Shown in pieces: positions 1 through 6,776 of a DNA stretch of 8,322 bases. This DNA is from Tannerella sp. (GTDB taxonomy: Bacteria > Bacteroidota > Bacteroidia > Bacteroidales > Tannerellaceae), in assembly GCA_031289445.1 (NCBI GenBank), contig JAITPL010000040.1, positions 1-8,322 on the forward strand, given 5' to 3'. Within the stretch, counting starts at the first letter, position 1. Every line of letters starts with the position of its first letter. A model generated the notes under the pieces. That model was given only the letters and a program-made list of their open reading frames with translations. It made no database searches and had not been told where the DNA came from. Made by a program: the position numbers and the translations under genes.

Positions 1-1610
1 TTATCAAAGGGTTTTGCCTTGTTGTAATAAACATTGCCGTCGGCGTAAGAGGGATAGCCCGCCTTGTTGTAAATATCCAAGCCATAAACCTGCTTTTCAT
101 CGGGATTTACCGACAGAAAGAGATTGTTGTAGAAACGGTCGTCGCCGTTGAGGATGATGGACAGACCCGCTACATCCGTTTGATGAGGCAGGTGATAGGG
201 GGTATAACGACTTTTCTCCTGCCATAGACGGAAAGTTCCCGCAAAAAGATTGTGGACGTAAGCGCCACCCTGCGACATGTCCAGGACACTGTTAGGCGAG
301 CCGAAAACGTTGTTGTCAACTAAATAGGGACCGTGGTCAACTTCAAAGAAAATATCTTCCGAATCATTGTCATACAACAGGTTTTGTGTGATGCGAGTGC
401 CCTGCGCCATCCAGTCCAACCATATCCCGCGCCCGACGCGATGAATACGGTTGCCTTTGATTTGTGTGTCGATAGCCGCATGAAACTTTATACCTGCGAT
501 TTCGGCGCCCGAAAACTGACGTTTAGTCCAGATGTGGTGGATATGATTATTTTCGACCGTACTGAAAGCCGCTCCCATACTGCCGCAGATACCGGTCTGC
601 TCGCAGGCGAAAATCTCATTGTTGCGGACTATGTGCGAGCCGATATTTTCCTTGTTCCAGCCGTTGCGCAAAGTACGGAATGTTACCTCGATATAATGCA
701 GCGAGCCGTCGTAGCTCTGGTCGTTGAGCCAAACGTTATGACCTGTGCCGCGCTCTTTGCCCAGCGTGACGCCCGAACACTTGGAATTGCTGATGACGTT
801 GTTTTCTATAATCCAGCCTTTGTTCCAGTGAGTAGCAATCATGCCTATTTGTTCGGCAGTAGGCGCTCCCCACTGCGTTGCTGCCTGACTGATATGAAAA
901 CCGCTTATCGTCAGATAATTAATACCTGGTTTTGCGGGATAGAAACAGGTGTGGCGCAGGCTTATCTCGACTAATTCCTTATTGGGGTTGAATTTGTGAA
1001 AATTCGCCCAGATAGTAGTATTTTCGGCGTCCACCTCGCAATACCACGTATAGGACGCGCCTTCAGGGTCGTACTTGGTGGAATCGGCAGGCGAAGCAAG
1101 TACTTTCTCAAGCGATTCCTTTTCGTAGAGCGACTTGTCATTGAGGAAGACCTCGCCGGTGTGATGCTTGCGACCGTGATCCGAAAACCAGTCGCCGTAA
1201 ATCAGGTCGGAATAAGGATTGTAGTCGCCGAAGAAAGTGTTGGGAATCACAACTTTCCAAACGCCGTCCTGCTTTTTCACTTTTTCCCACTTGCTAATGC
1301 GTTCCGAGCCTTTTATTTCGACTTTCTCGCCCGCCGCCGCGCGATAGGTGATACGCTTGGTATCGCTTTCGCCGCCATAAAGCGGGTTAATCCATTCGCG
1401 GTAGATGCCGGCGTGAACGGTAATCACATCGCCCGCCTTAGCCGTTTGAGCGGCTTTGTTGATTGTCAGGAAGGGCGCCGCTTCGGAGCCGTCATTTGCA
1501 TCATTACCCTTGACGGATACGTGATAATCTCTTCCGTAGGCCGTCGCGCTCATTGCCGCAACAGCCATACAGACAACTAATTTCTTGATTTGAATCTTTA
1601 TTGGTATCAT
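1..1610 (-). CDS. Secreted GH120-like beta-xylosidase, right-handed beta-helix (3' end cut by window edge)
   Basis: I read 536 residues from ATG 1610-1608 before the left edge cuts the frame, so this is partial. Residues 1-26 look like a Sec signal peptide: a lysine-bearing start, the hydrophobic stretch LVVCMAVAAMSATA, and likely cleavage after ATA or AYG. The Cys at 14 lacks a proper lipobox. The mature part opens with the block GNDANDGSEAAPFLTINKAA (35-54), then AGDVITVHAGIYREW, typical of secreted parallel beta-helix proteins. The blocks REWINPLYGGESDTKRITY, KGSERISKW, HAAID, WLDWMAQGTR and FFEVDHGPYLVDNN match, from memory, the GH120 xylosidase XylC of Thermoanaerobacterium. The GH120 nucleophile Asp and acid/base Glu would be D399 and E423. 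The expected role is removal of xylose from xylo-oligosaccharides in the periplasm or outside the cell. Start and rnc stop are 20 bp apart, with no visible promoter or Shine-Dalgarno sequence between. The exact substrate is inferred; the fold is secure. Confidence 0.85.
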   Translation of the reverse strand, partial: MIPIKIQIKKLVVCMAVAAMSATAYGRDYHVSVKGNDANDGSEAAPFLTINKAAQTAKAGDVITVHAGIYREWINPLYGGESDTKRITYRAAAGEKVEIKGSERISKWEKVKKQDGVWKVVIPNTFFGDYNPYSDLIYGDWFSDHGRKHHTGEVFLNDKSLYEKESLEKVLASPADSTKYDPEGASYTWYCEVDAENTTIWANFHKFNPNKELVEISLRHTCFYPAKPGINYLTISGFHISQAATQWGAPTAEQIGMIATHWNKGWIIENNVISNSKCSGVTLGKERGTGHNVWLNDQSYDGSLHYIEVTFRTLRNGWNKENIGSHIVRNNEIFACEQTGICGSMGAAFSTVENNHIHHIWTKRQFSGAEIAGIKFHAAIDTQIKGNRIHRVGRGIWLDWMAQGTRITQNLLYDNDSEDIFFEVDHGPYLVDNNVFGSPNSVLDMSQGGAYVHNLFAGTFRLWQEKSRYTPYHLPHQTDVAGLSIILNGDDRFYNNLFLSVNPDEKQVYGLDIYNKAGYPSYADGNVYYNKAKPFD

Positions 1611-1630
1611 GGTGATATAAATTAAAAATG

Positions 1631-2407
1631 TTATGAAGTTTCTATTGGAGTAAGGTTTTCAACCAGCCTTTTCACATCCTTGTCCTTGCGTATCTTATTG
1701 AGGACAGTCTTGGCGGCAAGCTGTTGCGATTCCTTTTTCGTGCTTCCGGTGCCTCTCCCCAGGGGCTTGCCTTCGAGCGTTACTACGGTCTGAAAAACCG
1801 GATGACCTAAATCGTCAATATATGTCTTGATAAGGTCAAATTCGATAGCCATCTTAGCCTTCTGTCCCCATTCGAGCAGGCGCGACTTGAAGTTCACTTC
1901 GCGGTTTGCCAGTTTGTCAAGCGAGATGAAGCGATTAACTATCCTTTCTTCCACAAAACGGCGGCAGACCCTGTATCCCTTATCTAAATAAACCGCTCCT
2001 ATCAATGCTTCGAGGGCATTGCCGTACATGTACTTGTTATGAGACGAGGCGTATGGCATTGAAGAAACCATCCGGTCTATACCAAGTTCGAGGGCTACCT
2101 GGTTGAGCGTCTCGCGCTGAACGATTTTAGAGCGAGTATTCGTGAGGAAGCCTTCGCGCTTGTCGGCGAAATAATTGAAGACGATATCGGAGATGATCGT
2201 GTTGAGAACTGCGTCGCCAAGGAACTCCAAGCGTTCGTTGTTACTGTTGCGCAACTGACTGATGGCTATGGAACGATGCATAAACGCCTGTTCGTACAGG
2301 TTGATATCGTCGGGATAGAAATCCAGAATCTTGAATAATGAGAGATAAGGCTCTTTGTTTTTGAGTTTAAAGAACCTTATTCTGTTGCGTATGTATTTAA
2401 ATCTCAC
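1631..2407 (-). CDS. rnc: Ribonuclease III
   Basis: This 258-residue endonuclease cleaves double-stranded RNA in rRNA and mRNA processing and acts as a cytosolic homodimer. The RNase III domain spans about residues 20-160 and carries the signature NNERLEFLGDAVLN (56-69), which places the metal and catalytic residues at E58, E61 and D65. The second motif reads YGNALEALIGAVYLDKGY (128-145). E133 matches the catalytic E117 of E. coli, but N130 sits where E. coli has D114. A double-stranded RNA-binding domain follows at about 172-242, ending in KKESQQLAAKTVLNKI. The start is GTG at 2407-2405, directly abutting the fabF stop codon (TAAGTG), which suggests translational coupling. It gives the N-terminus normal for Bacteroidota RNase III, with a short basic lead before the domain. 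No ATG start fits as well. Confidence 0.96.
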   Translation of the reverse strand: MRFKYIRNRIRFFKLKNKEPYLSLFKILDFYPDDINLYEQAFMHRSIAISQLRNSNNERLEFLGDAVLNTIISDIVFNYFADKREGFLTNTRSKIVQRETLNQVALELGIDRMVSSMPYASSHNKYMYGNALEALIGAVYLDKGYRVCRRFVEERIVNRFISLDKLANREVNFKSRLLEWGQKAKMAIEFDLIKTYIDDLGHPVFQTVVTLEGKPLGRGTGSTKKESQQLAAKTVLNKIRKDKDVKRLVENLTPIETS

Positions 2408-3667
2408 TTAGTTTTTGAATTTTTTGATAATGACGCTCGCATTATGACCGCCAAATCCGAAGGTATTGGAAAGAGCGGCATTAACGGTTCTCTTCTGTGC
2501 CTTGTTAAAGGTGAAATTCATATTATAGTCAATCTCGGGATCGAGGTCGTCGTCCGCATGATTGATAGTGGGCGGTACAATATCATTGTAAATAGACAGG
2601 GTACATGCTATTGCCTCCAAAGCTCCGGTAGCGCCCAGCATGTGGCCGGTCATTGATTTCGTGGAACTGATGTTCATCTTGTAGGCATGTTCTCCGAAAA
2701 CTTCCTTGATGGCTTTCACTTCGGATATGTCGCCTACAGGCGTTGATGTACCGTGTACGTTGATATAGTCGATTTCTTCGGGCGACATTTCCGCGTCTTC
2801 GAGAGAATTTCGCATCACCAGAATAGCCCCCAGCCCTTCGGGATGTGAAGCCGTGAGGTGATAGGCGTCAGCCGACATTCCCGAGCCGAGTATCTCGCCA
2901 TAAATTTTAGCTCCTCTATTGAGGGCATGGTTTAGCTCTTCAAGTACAAGACATACGCCTCCTTCGCCCATAACAAAACCGTCGCGACTGCCGCTGAACG
3001 GACGTGAAGCCGTCTGTGGCGAATCGTTGCGTGTCGAAAGCGCGTTCATGGCGTTAAATCCACCGATTCCCGCTACCGAGATAGGAGCTTCGGCGCCTCC
3101 GGTTACTATCGCGTTGGCTTTACCCATACGGATATAGGTGAATGCGTCCGCAATAGCGTTGGTAGAGGACGCACACGCAGCGACGGTCGCAAAGTTAGGC
3201 CCTCTGAAACCGTATCGCATGGATATAAGTCCTGCCGCTATGTCCGCTATTATTTTGGGAATAAAGAAAGGATTGAATCGCGGACCGCGTTCCGGGTTGT
3301 AGTCAAGCACCTCTTCCTGAAAAGTAAGAATGCCGCCTATACCGGACGTATAGATAACGCCTACACGGTCTTTATTCACGCCCTCGGTGTCAATGCCCGA
3401 ATCCGCTACCGCTTCCTGTGCAGAAGCAATGGCGTACTGGGTGTAAAGGTCGCACTTCCTTACTTCCTTCCTGTCGGCAAAATAGTTCAAGGGGTCAAAA
3501 TTTTTGACCTCGCAGGCAAACTTCGTCTTGGACTTGGATGTGTCAAAGCGAGTAATAGGCCCCGCTCCGCTTACGCCATTAATCAATGACTGCCACGTAT
3601 CTGCAACATTATTACCTAATGGTGTAATGGCGCCAAGACCTGTTACTACTACTCTCTTCAGTTCCAT
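2408..3667 (-). CDS. fabF: 3-oxoacyl-[acyl-carrier-protein] synthase II (KAS II)
   Basis: This condensing enzyme of type II fatty-acid synthesis joins malonyl-ACP to a growing acyl-ACP with loss of CO2. It works as a cytosolic homodimer. The 419-residue length is normal for the family. The N-terminal thiolase-fold signature VVVTGLGAITPLGN is at 6-19. The active-site Cys is C165 in VAACASSTNA. The two histidines are H305 in NVHGTSTPVGD and H342 in STKSMTGHMLGATGALEA, with the conserved Lys at 337. The C-terminal GFGGHNAS (404-411) is the usual glycine-rich loop. The start is ATG at 3667-3665, 12 bp after the acpP stop, and the gene abuts rnc downstream. The Cys-His-His triad and MTGH context separate it from FabH (Cys-His-Asn). 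FabB has the same triad, so the FabF name rests on overall sequence and its place next to acpP. Confidence 0.97.
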   Translation of the reverse strand: MELKRVVVTGLGAITPLGNNVADTWQSLINGVSGAGPITRFDTSKSKTKFACEVKNFDPLNYFADRKEVRKCDLYTQYAIASAQEAVADSGIDTEGVNKDRVGVIYTSGIGGILTFQEEVLDYNPERGPRFNPFFIPKIIADIAAGLISMRYGFRGPNFATVAACASSTNAIADAFTYIRMGKANAIVTGGAEAPISVAGIGGFNAMNALSTRNDSPQTASRPFSGSRDGFVMGEGGVCLVLEELNHALNRGAKIYGEILGSGMSADAYHLTASHPEGLGAILVMRNSLEDAEMSPEEIDYINVHGTSTPVGDISEVKAIKEVFGEHAYKMNISSTKSMTGHMLGATGALEAIACTLSIYNDIVPPTINHADDDLDPEIDYNMNFTFNKAQKRTVNAALSNTFGFGGHNASVIIKKFKN

Positions 3668-3679
3668 ACCTGTAAAGTT

Positions 3680-3925
3680 TTAATTCTTACCACCTGCTTC
3701 AATATAAGCTATGGCATCCCCTACGGTCGAAATCTTCTCCGCCTGGTCATCCGGAATCGAGAGGTTAAACTCCTTCTCGAACTCCATAATTAACTCTACC
3801 GTGTCGAGCGAATCAGCGCCCAGATCGTTAGTGAAACTTGCTCCGTCTGTAACTTCCGATTCTTCAACACTTAACTTGTCAACGATAATTGCTTTTACGC
3901 GCGATGCTAAATCTAAATCTGACAT
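3680..3925 (-). CDS. acpP: Acyl carrier protein
   Basis: Acyl carrier protein holds growing fatty acyl chains on a 4'-phosphopantetheine arm. The motif [12 protein letters not shown] (34-45) gives the attachment site as S39, followed by the acidic recognition helix [10 protein letters not shown]. The chosen start, ATG 3925-3923, gives the normal 81 residues beginning [14 protein letters not shown]. The open frame extends upstream to 4000, but those 25 extra residues fall in the promoter region and are unlike ACP. It is the first gene of the leftward cluster and lies 12 bp before fabF, the usual pairing of carrier and condensing enzyme. A promoter-like TTTG-N21-TTACTTTG lies about 45-80 bases upstream of the start. 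Confidence 0.97.
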   Translation of the reverse strand: MSDLDLASRVKAIIVDKLSVEESEVTDGASFTNDLGADSLDTVELIMEFEKEFNLSIPDDQAEKISTVGDAIAYIEAGGKN

Positions 3926-3937
3926 AATCTTAATAAA

Positions 3938-3969
3938 TTTAATTAATACTAAATAATTTGCTATATTTG
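3938..3969 (+). promoter_or_regulatory. Predicted promoter of purN and downstream genes
   Basis: TATATTTG at 3962-3969 is an exact match to the Bacteroidota -7 consensus TAnnTTTG. Twenty bases upstream is TTTA (3938-3941), one mismatch from the -33 TTTG. The start of transcription would be near 3976, leaving a leader of about 105 bases before purN. No better candidate lies closer to the gene. The box faces the acpP -7 box across four bases. Confidence 0.4.
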
Positions 3970-3975
3970 CGGCTG

Positions 3976-4008
3976 CAAAGTAACGAATTTTTTTGCACAT
4001 AGAACAAA
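3976..4008 (-). promoter_or_regulatory. Predicted promoter of the acpP-fabF-rnc cluster
   Basis: Read on the minus strand, TTTG (4008-4005) is followed after 21 bases by TTACTTTG (3983-3976) and then CAGCC. This is close to the Bacteroidota primary-sigma consensus TTTG-N19/20-TAnnTTTG, with one base off in the -7 box. Transcription would start near 3970, giving an untranslated leader of about 45 bases. The -33 TTTG lies in the loop of the inverted repeat at 3998-4017. Confidence 0.5.
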
Positions 4009-4017
4009 CTTTCTATG
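3998..4017. repeat. Inverted repeat CATAGAA-N6-TTCTATG in the acpP-purN intergenic region
   Basis: CATAGAA (3998-4004) and TTCTATG (4011-4017) are perfect 7-base inverted arms around CAAACT. The loop holds the minus-strand TTTG proposed as the -33 element for acpP. It could be an operator, or a hairpin in the purN leader if that transcript starts near 3976. Chance is possible in such AT-rich DNA. Confidence 0.4.
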
Positions 4018-4080
4018 CGAAATTTACTAAAATGTGCACAAAAATTTGATTTCTGTGCAAAAATATACTGTTGAACGAGA

Positions 4081-4656
4081 ATGAAGAAAATAGCTCTATT
4101 TGCCTCAGGTTCAGGCACTAACGCCGAGAATATCATACGATACTTCGAGGGGAACGCAGACGTAGAAGTCGCGCTTGTTGTGTCGAACAAAAGCGAGGCC
4201 TTCGTGCACGAGCGTGCACAACGTTTAGGTGTGCCGTCGGTAACACATACCAATGCTGAATTCCGCGAAAGTATGAGTGTACTTTATACACTTAATAACT
4301 TCGGGATAGATTTCGTCGCGCTTGCAGGGTTTATGTACCTCCTGCCGCCTGCAATCATTGATACGTACCGAAACAGGATAGTGAACATTCATCCCTCGCT
4401 GCTGCCTAAATACGGAGGCAAGGGAATGTACGGACATCATGTTCACGAGGCGGTAGTGGCGGCCGGCGAAAAGCAGTCGGGCATTACGATTCACTACGTT
4501 GACAAGCATTACGACGAGGGAGATATCGTCTTTCAGGCAAAGTGCGAGGTGCTTCCTACCGATACGCCTGCCGATGTAGAGCGTAAAATTCATCAACTCG
4601 AATACCTGCATTACCCTCGTGTAATAGAAAGTATTCTGAAAGAAAAAGGAGGTTGA
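4081..4656 (+). CDS. purN: Phosphoribosylglycinamide formyltransferase (GAR transformylase)
   Basis: PurN transfers the formyl group of 10-formyl-tetrahydrofolate to glycinamide ribonucleotide, the third step of de novo purine synthesis, in the cytosol. The 191 residues cover the whole family length. The N-terminal nucleotide-binding loop FASGSGTNAENI is at 7-18. The catalytic block NIHPSLLPKYGG (103-114) gives N103 and H105, equivalent to E. coli N106 and H108. GITIHYVDKHYDEGDIVFQ (134-152) supplies the catalytic Asp, D145. The start at ATG 4081 gives a protein beginning directly with the first beta strand, and it ends in TGA. It is divergent from acpP and heads a rightward series of same-strand genes, the next 26 bp on. 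Confidence 0.96.
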   Translation: MKKIALFASGSGTNAENIIRYFEGNADVEVALVVSNKSEAFVHERAQRLGVPSVTHTNAEFRESMSVLYTLNNFGIDFVALAGFMYLLPPAIIDTYRNRIVNIHPSLLPKYGGKGMYGHHVHEAVVAAGEKQSGITIHYVDKHYDEGDIVFQAKCEVLPTDTPADVERKIHQLEYLHYPRVIESILKEKGG

Positions 4657-4682
4657 ATATCAATTACTAAATTTATATATGT

Positions 4683-5465
4683 ATGAAACAAATTTTTTCA
4701 GTATTAATTATGATGGCAATGATGGCCTGTAATGGAGTAAAAGAGAGTAAAGACGCGAGTAGTCAGGCAGTTCCGTTTATCGGACAGCCGGACGTCAAAA
4801 TCGAGAACGGACAGATGACGCCCGAAGTATTGTGGGCGTTCGGACGTGTCGGCAACCTCAGCGCCTCGCCCGACGGAAAGCGGGTAGCTTATACTGTAAC
4901 GTATTACAGTATCGCAGAGAACAAGAGCAATGCGGATATTTTCATCGTCGATAGCGACGGTCGCAACCGCAAGCAACTGACCAAAACGACCGCCCGCGAA
5001 GGCTCTTTAGCTTGGCTTCCTTCGGGCAAGGCAATCGCTTTCGTGCGCGAGGGCAAACTCTGGAATATCGACCCCGACAGCGGAGCCGAAACGCAGGTAT
5101 CCAACATCGAGCAGTCGATTGACGGCTTCCTCTACGCTCCTGCGGACAACCGGATAGCGTTCGTAATATCCGTTAAATTAGAGAAGTACAAGGCGCAGGA
5201 AAAGTATGACGACCTCAAGAAGGCGGAGGCTTACGTCTATGACGACCTGATGTACCGCCACTGGAACGAGTGGAAGGACGGCTATTACAATCATGTCTTT
5301 ATAGGACAAATACAAAACGGCTCGGTGAAGACGGTCGAAGACGTCATGCCCGACGAGCCTTTCGATGCGCCGGTGAAGCCATTCGGCGGCACCGAAGGAA
5401 TAGCGTGGAGCGCCGATGCACAAACATTAGTCTATACATGCAAGAAACTCGTTGGCAAGGCTTAA
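4683..5465 (+). CDS. N-terminal fragment of the DPP5-like gene (signal and part of propeller)
   Basis: If the TAA is real, translation yields only 260 residues: the lipobox signal and roughly the first half of the beta-propeller, ending KKLVGKA. It lacks the whole hydrolase domain, so it could not be an active peptidase. The start at ATG 4683 is 26 bp after purN. No Shine-Dalgarno sequence lies at normal distance, only an A/T-rich leader, as is usual for Bacteroidota. Confidence 0.6.
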   Translation: MKQIFSVLIMMAMMACNGVKESKDASSQAVPFIGQPDVKIENGQMTPEVLWAFGRVGNLSASPDGKRVAYTVTYYSIAENKSNADIFIVDSDGRNRKQLTKTTAREGSLAWLPSGKAIAFVREGKLWNIDPDSGAETQVSNIEQSIDGFLYAPADNRIAFVISVKLEKYKAQEKYDDLKKAEAYVYDDLMYRHWNEWKDGYYNHVFIGQIQNGSVKTVEDVMPDEPFDAPVKPFGGTEGIAWSADAQTLVYTCKKLVGKA

Positions 5466-5501
5466 GCTTTTCAGACCAATACGAATCTCTACGCCTACGA
5501 T

Positions 5502-6770
5502 TTGAACAGTAAAAAAACACGGCTACTGACCTCCGGCATGGCCGGATACGACCAGAATCCGCAGTTCTCGCCCGACGGAAAACGCTTGATATGGTCGAGC
5601 ATGGAACGCGGCGGCTTCGAGGCTGATAAAGAACGCATAATGGTGATGGACTGGCCCGAGGGACAGATAAGGGATATATCCGAAGCCTTGGATGCAAGTC
5701 CGAGTTCGCTGTGCTGGACGCCCGACGGTAGCGCTCTCTATCTCACCGCCCCCTATCAGGAAGCGCATCAGATATATCGGCTTGAGGTCGGCAACGGAGA
5801 GATTCGCAGGCTCACCAACGGCAATCATGATTATTCGAGCGTTCAGCTGGCGGGCGACAATTTGATTGCTGCACGCACTACACTCGTCAATCCTGCCGAA
5901 ATATACCGCATCAATCCTGCCGACGGCTCTGCCGAAAACATATCGTTTGTGAACGACGACTTATTGGAAAAACTGAATGCGCCGCAGTTCGAAAAGCGAT
6001 TTATCACTACTACCGACAACAAGCAGATGGTTACCTGGGTGGTCTATCCGCCCGATTTCGACAAGACAAAGAAGTATCCGCTGTTGCTGGTCTGTACCGG
6101 CGGTCCGCAGGGCGTGTTAGGCCCCTCATTCAGCTATCGCTGGAACTATATGCTAATGGCCTCGCAGGGTTATATCGTTGTCATACCGGCGCGGCGCGGC
6201 ACTTCGGGAAGCGGTCAGGAATGGAACGACGCTATCTCGAAAAATCATGGCGAACAGGAAGAGCGTGACTTGCTTGCGGCTATTGATGCGGTCAGCAAGG
6301 AACCATATACCGACGCCTCGCGGATAGGCGCTACAGGCGCAAGTTATGGCGGTTATTCCATCTTCCACCTTGCAGGCACTCACAAGGGTCGTTTCAAGGC
6401 TTTTCTCGCTCATTGCGGGATATTTAACATGGAGATGATGTACACCACTACGGAGGAGATGTTTTTCGAGCAGTGGGAGACAGGCGGCGCGCCATGGGAG
6501 AAAGATAACGAGGTCGCCCAACGGTCGTACTCGCACTCGCCGCATCTGTTGGTAAAAAACTGGGATACGCCGATTATGGTTGTACACGGCGAACATGATT
6601 ATCGCGTACCTTATTCGCAGGGCATGGCTGCCTTCAATACCGCGCAAATGCTTGGAGTAGAGAGCCGTTTGCTCGTATTTCCGAATGAAACTCACTGGGT
6701 GCTCAGCCCTCAAAACGCCATCGTCTGGCAACGCGAGTTCTTTGCATGGTTTGATAAATATTTAAAATAA
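5502..6770 (+). CDS. C-terminal fragment of the DPP5-like gene (remaining propeller and alpha/beta-hydrolase)
   Basis: The frame reopens right after the TAA and runs uninterrupted to 6770, in the same phase as the upstream part. The first possible start is TTG at 5502, inside the conserved DLNSKK stretch and without a ribosome-binding signal, so it is probably not a genuine start. The fragment holds the complete Ser-Asp-His triad (281, 366 and 398 in fragment numbering) but has no signal peptide and an incomplete propeller. It is best viewed as the second half of the interrupted gene. Confidence 0.6.
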   Translation: MNSKKTRLLTSGMAGYDQNPQFSPDGKRLIWSSMERGGFEADKERIMVMDWPEGQIRDISEALDASPSSLCWTPDGSALYLTAPYQEAHQIYRLEVGNGEIRRLTNGNHDYSSVQLAGDNLIAARTTLVNPAEIYRINPADGSAENISFVNDDLLEKLNAPQFEKRFITTTDNKQMVTWVVYPPDFDKTKKYPLLLVCTGGPQGVLGPSFSYRWNYMLMASQGYIVVIPARRGTSGSGQEWNDAISKNHGEQEERDLLAAIDAVSKEPYTDASRIGATGASYGGYSIFHLAGTHKGRFKAFLAHCGIFNMEMMYTTTEEMFFEQWETGGAPWEKDNEVAQRSYSHSPHLLVKNWDTPIMVVHGEHDYRVPYSQGMAAFNTAQMLGVESRLLVFPNETHWVLSPQNAIVWQREFFAWFDKYLK

Positions 6771-6776
6771 AACATT

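Larger units (their letters stand above)
4683..6770 (+). pseudogene. dpp5: Dipeptidyl-peptidase 5-like S9C lipoprotein, interrupted by an in-frame TAA
   Basis: From ATG 4683 to TAA 6770 one continuous frame encodes 695 positions, the length of Bacteroidota DPP5-type S9 peptidases, but position 261 is a TAA stop (5463-5465). Residues 1-16 are a lipoprotein signal, MKQIFSVLIMMAMMAC, with the modified Cys at 16. A beta-propeller follows with PD40-type blades such as SPDGKRVAY, LPSGKAIAF, SPDGKRLIW and TPDGSALYL. The C-terminal alpha/beta-hydrolase carries Ser in GASYGGYS (S554), Asp in GEHDYRVP (D639) and His in NETHWV (H671). These spacings of 85 and 32 residues match what I recall for P. gingivalis DPP5. 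The enzyme would release dipeptides from peptide N-termini in the envelope. The reading GKA-stop-AFQTNTNLYAYDL aligns with family GMAYSLSTNSDIYIYNL, so the stop replaces a Tyr by one base change. Real inactivation and sequencing error cannot be separated here. Confidence 0.85.

Noticed and set aside
333..1580. Two long plus-strand open frames (333-974 and 996-1580)
   Set aside because: They lie antisense to the GH120-like gene, whose minus-strand frame is unbroken and matches a known family. Their translations show no recognisable motifs.
3926..4000. N-terminal extension of acpP by 25 residues
   Set aside because: The extension covers the promoter region, does not resemble acyl carrier proteins, and the internal ATG at 3925 gives the normal 81-residue protein.
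4064..4073. TACTGTTG near the purN start as a -7 box
   Set aside because: It has a mismatch in the core, the TTTG at 4045-4048 is only 17 bases upstream, and transcription would begin at the start codon itself.
4646..4652. Perfect Shine-Dalgarno-like AAGGAGG at the end of purN
   Set aside because: It is 30 bases from the next ATG (4683), too far to act. It simply encodes the Lys-Gly-Gly end of PurN, and the other genes here lack such sites.
5463..5465. Stop-codon reassignment of TAA
   Set aside because: TAA is the terminating codon of acpP, fabF, rnc and the M20 gene in this same window, and no suppressing signal is visible around the site.
6153..6731. 192-codon minus-strand open frame opposite the S9 hydrolase domain
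   Set aside because: It is a shadow of the conserved catalytic domain on the plus strand.
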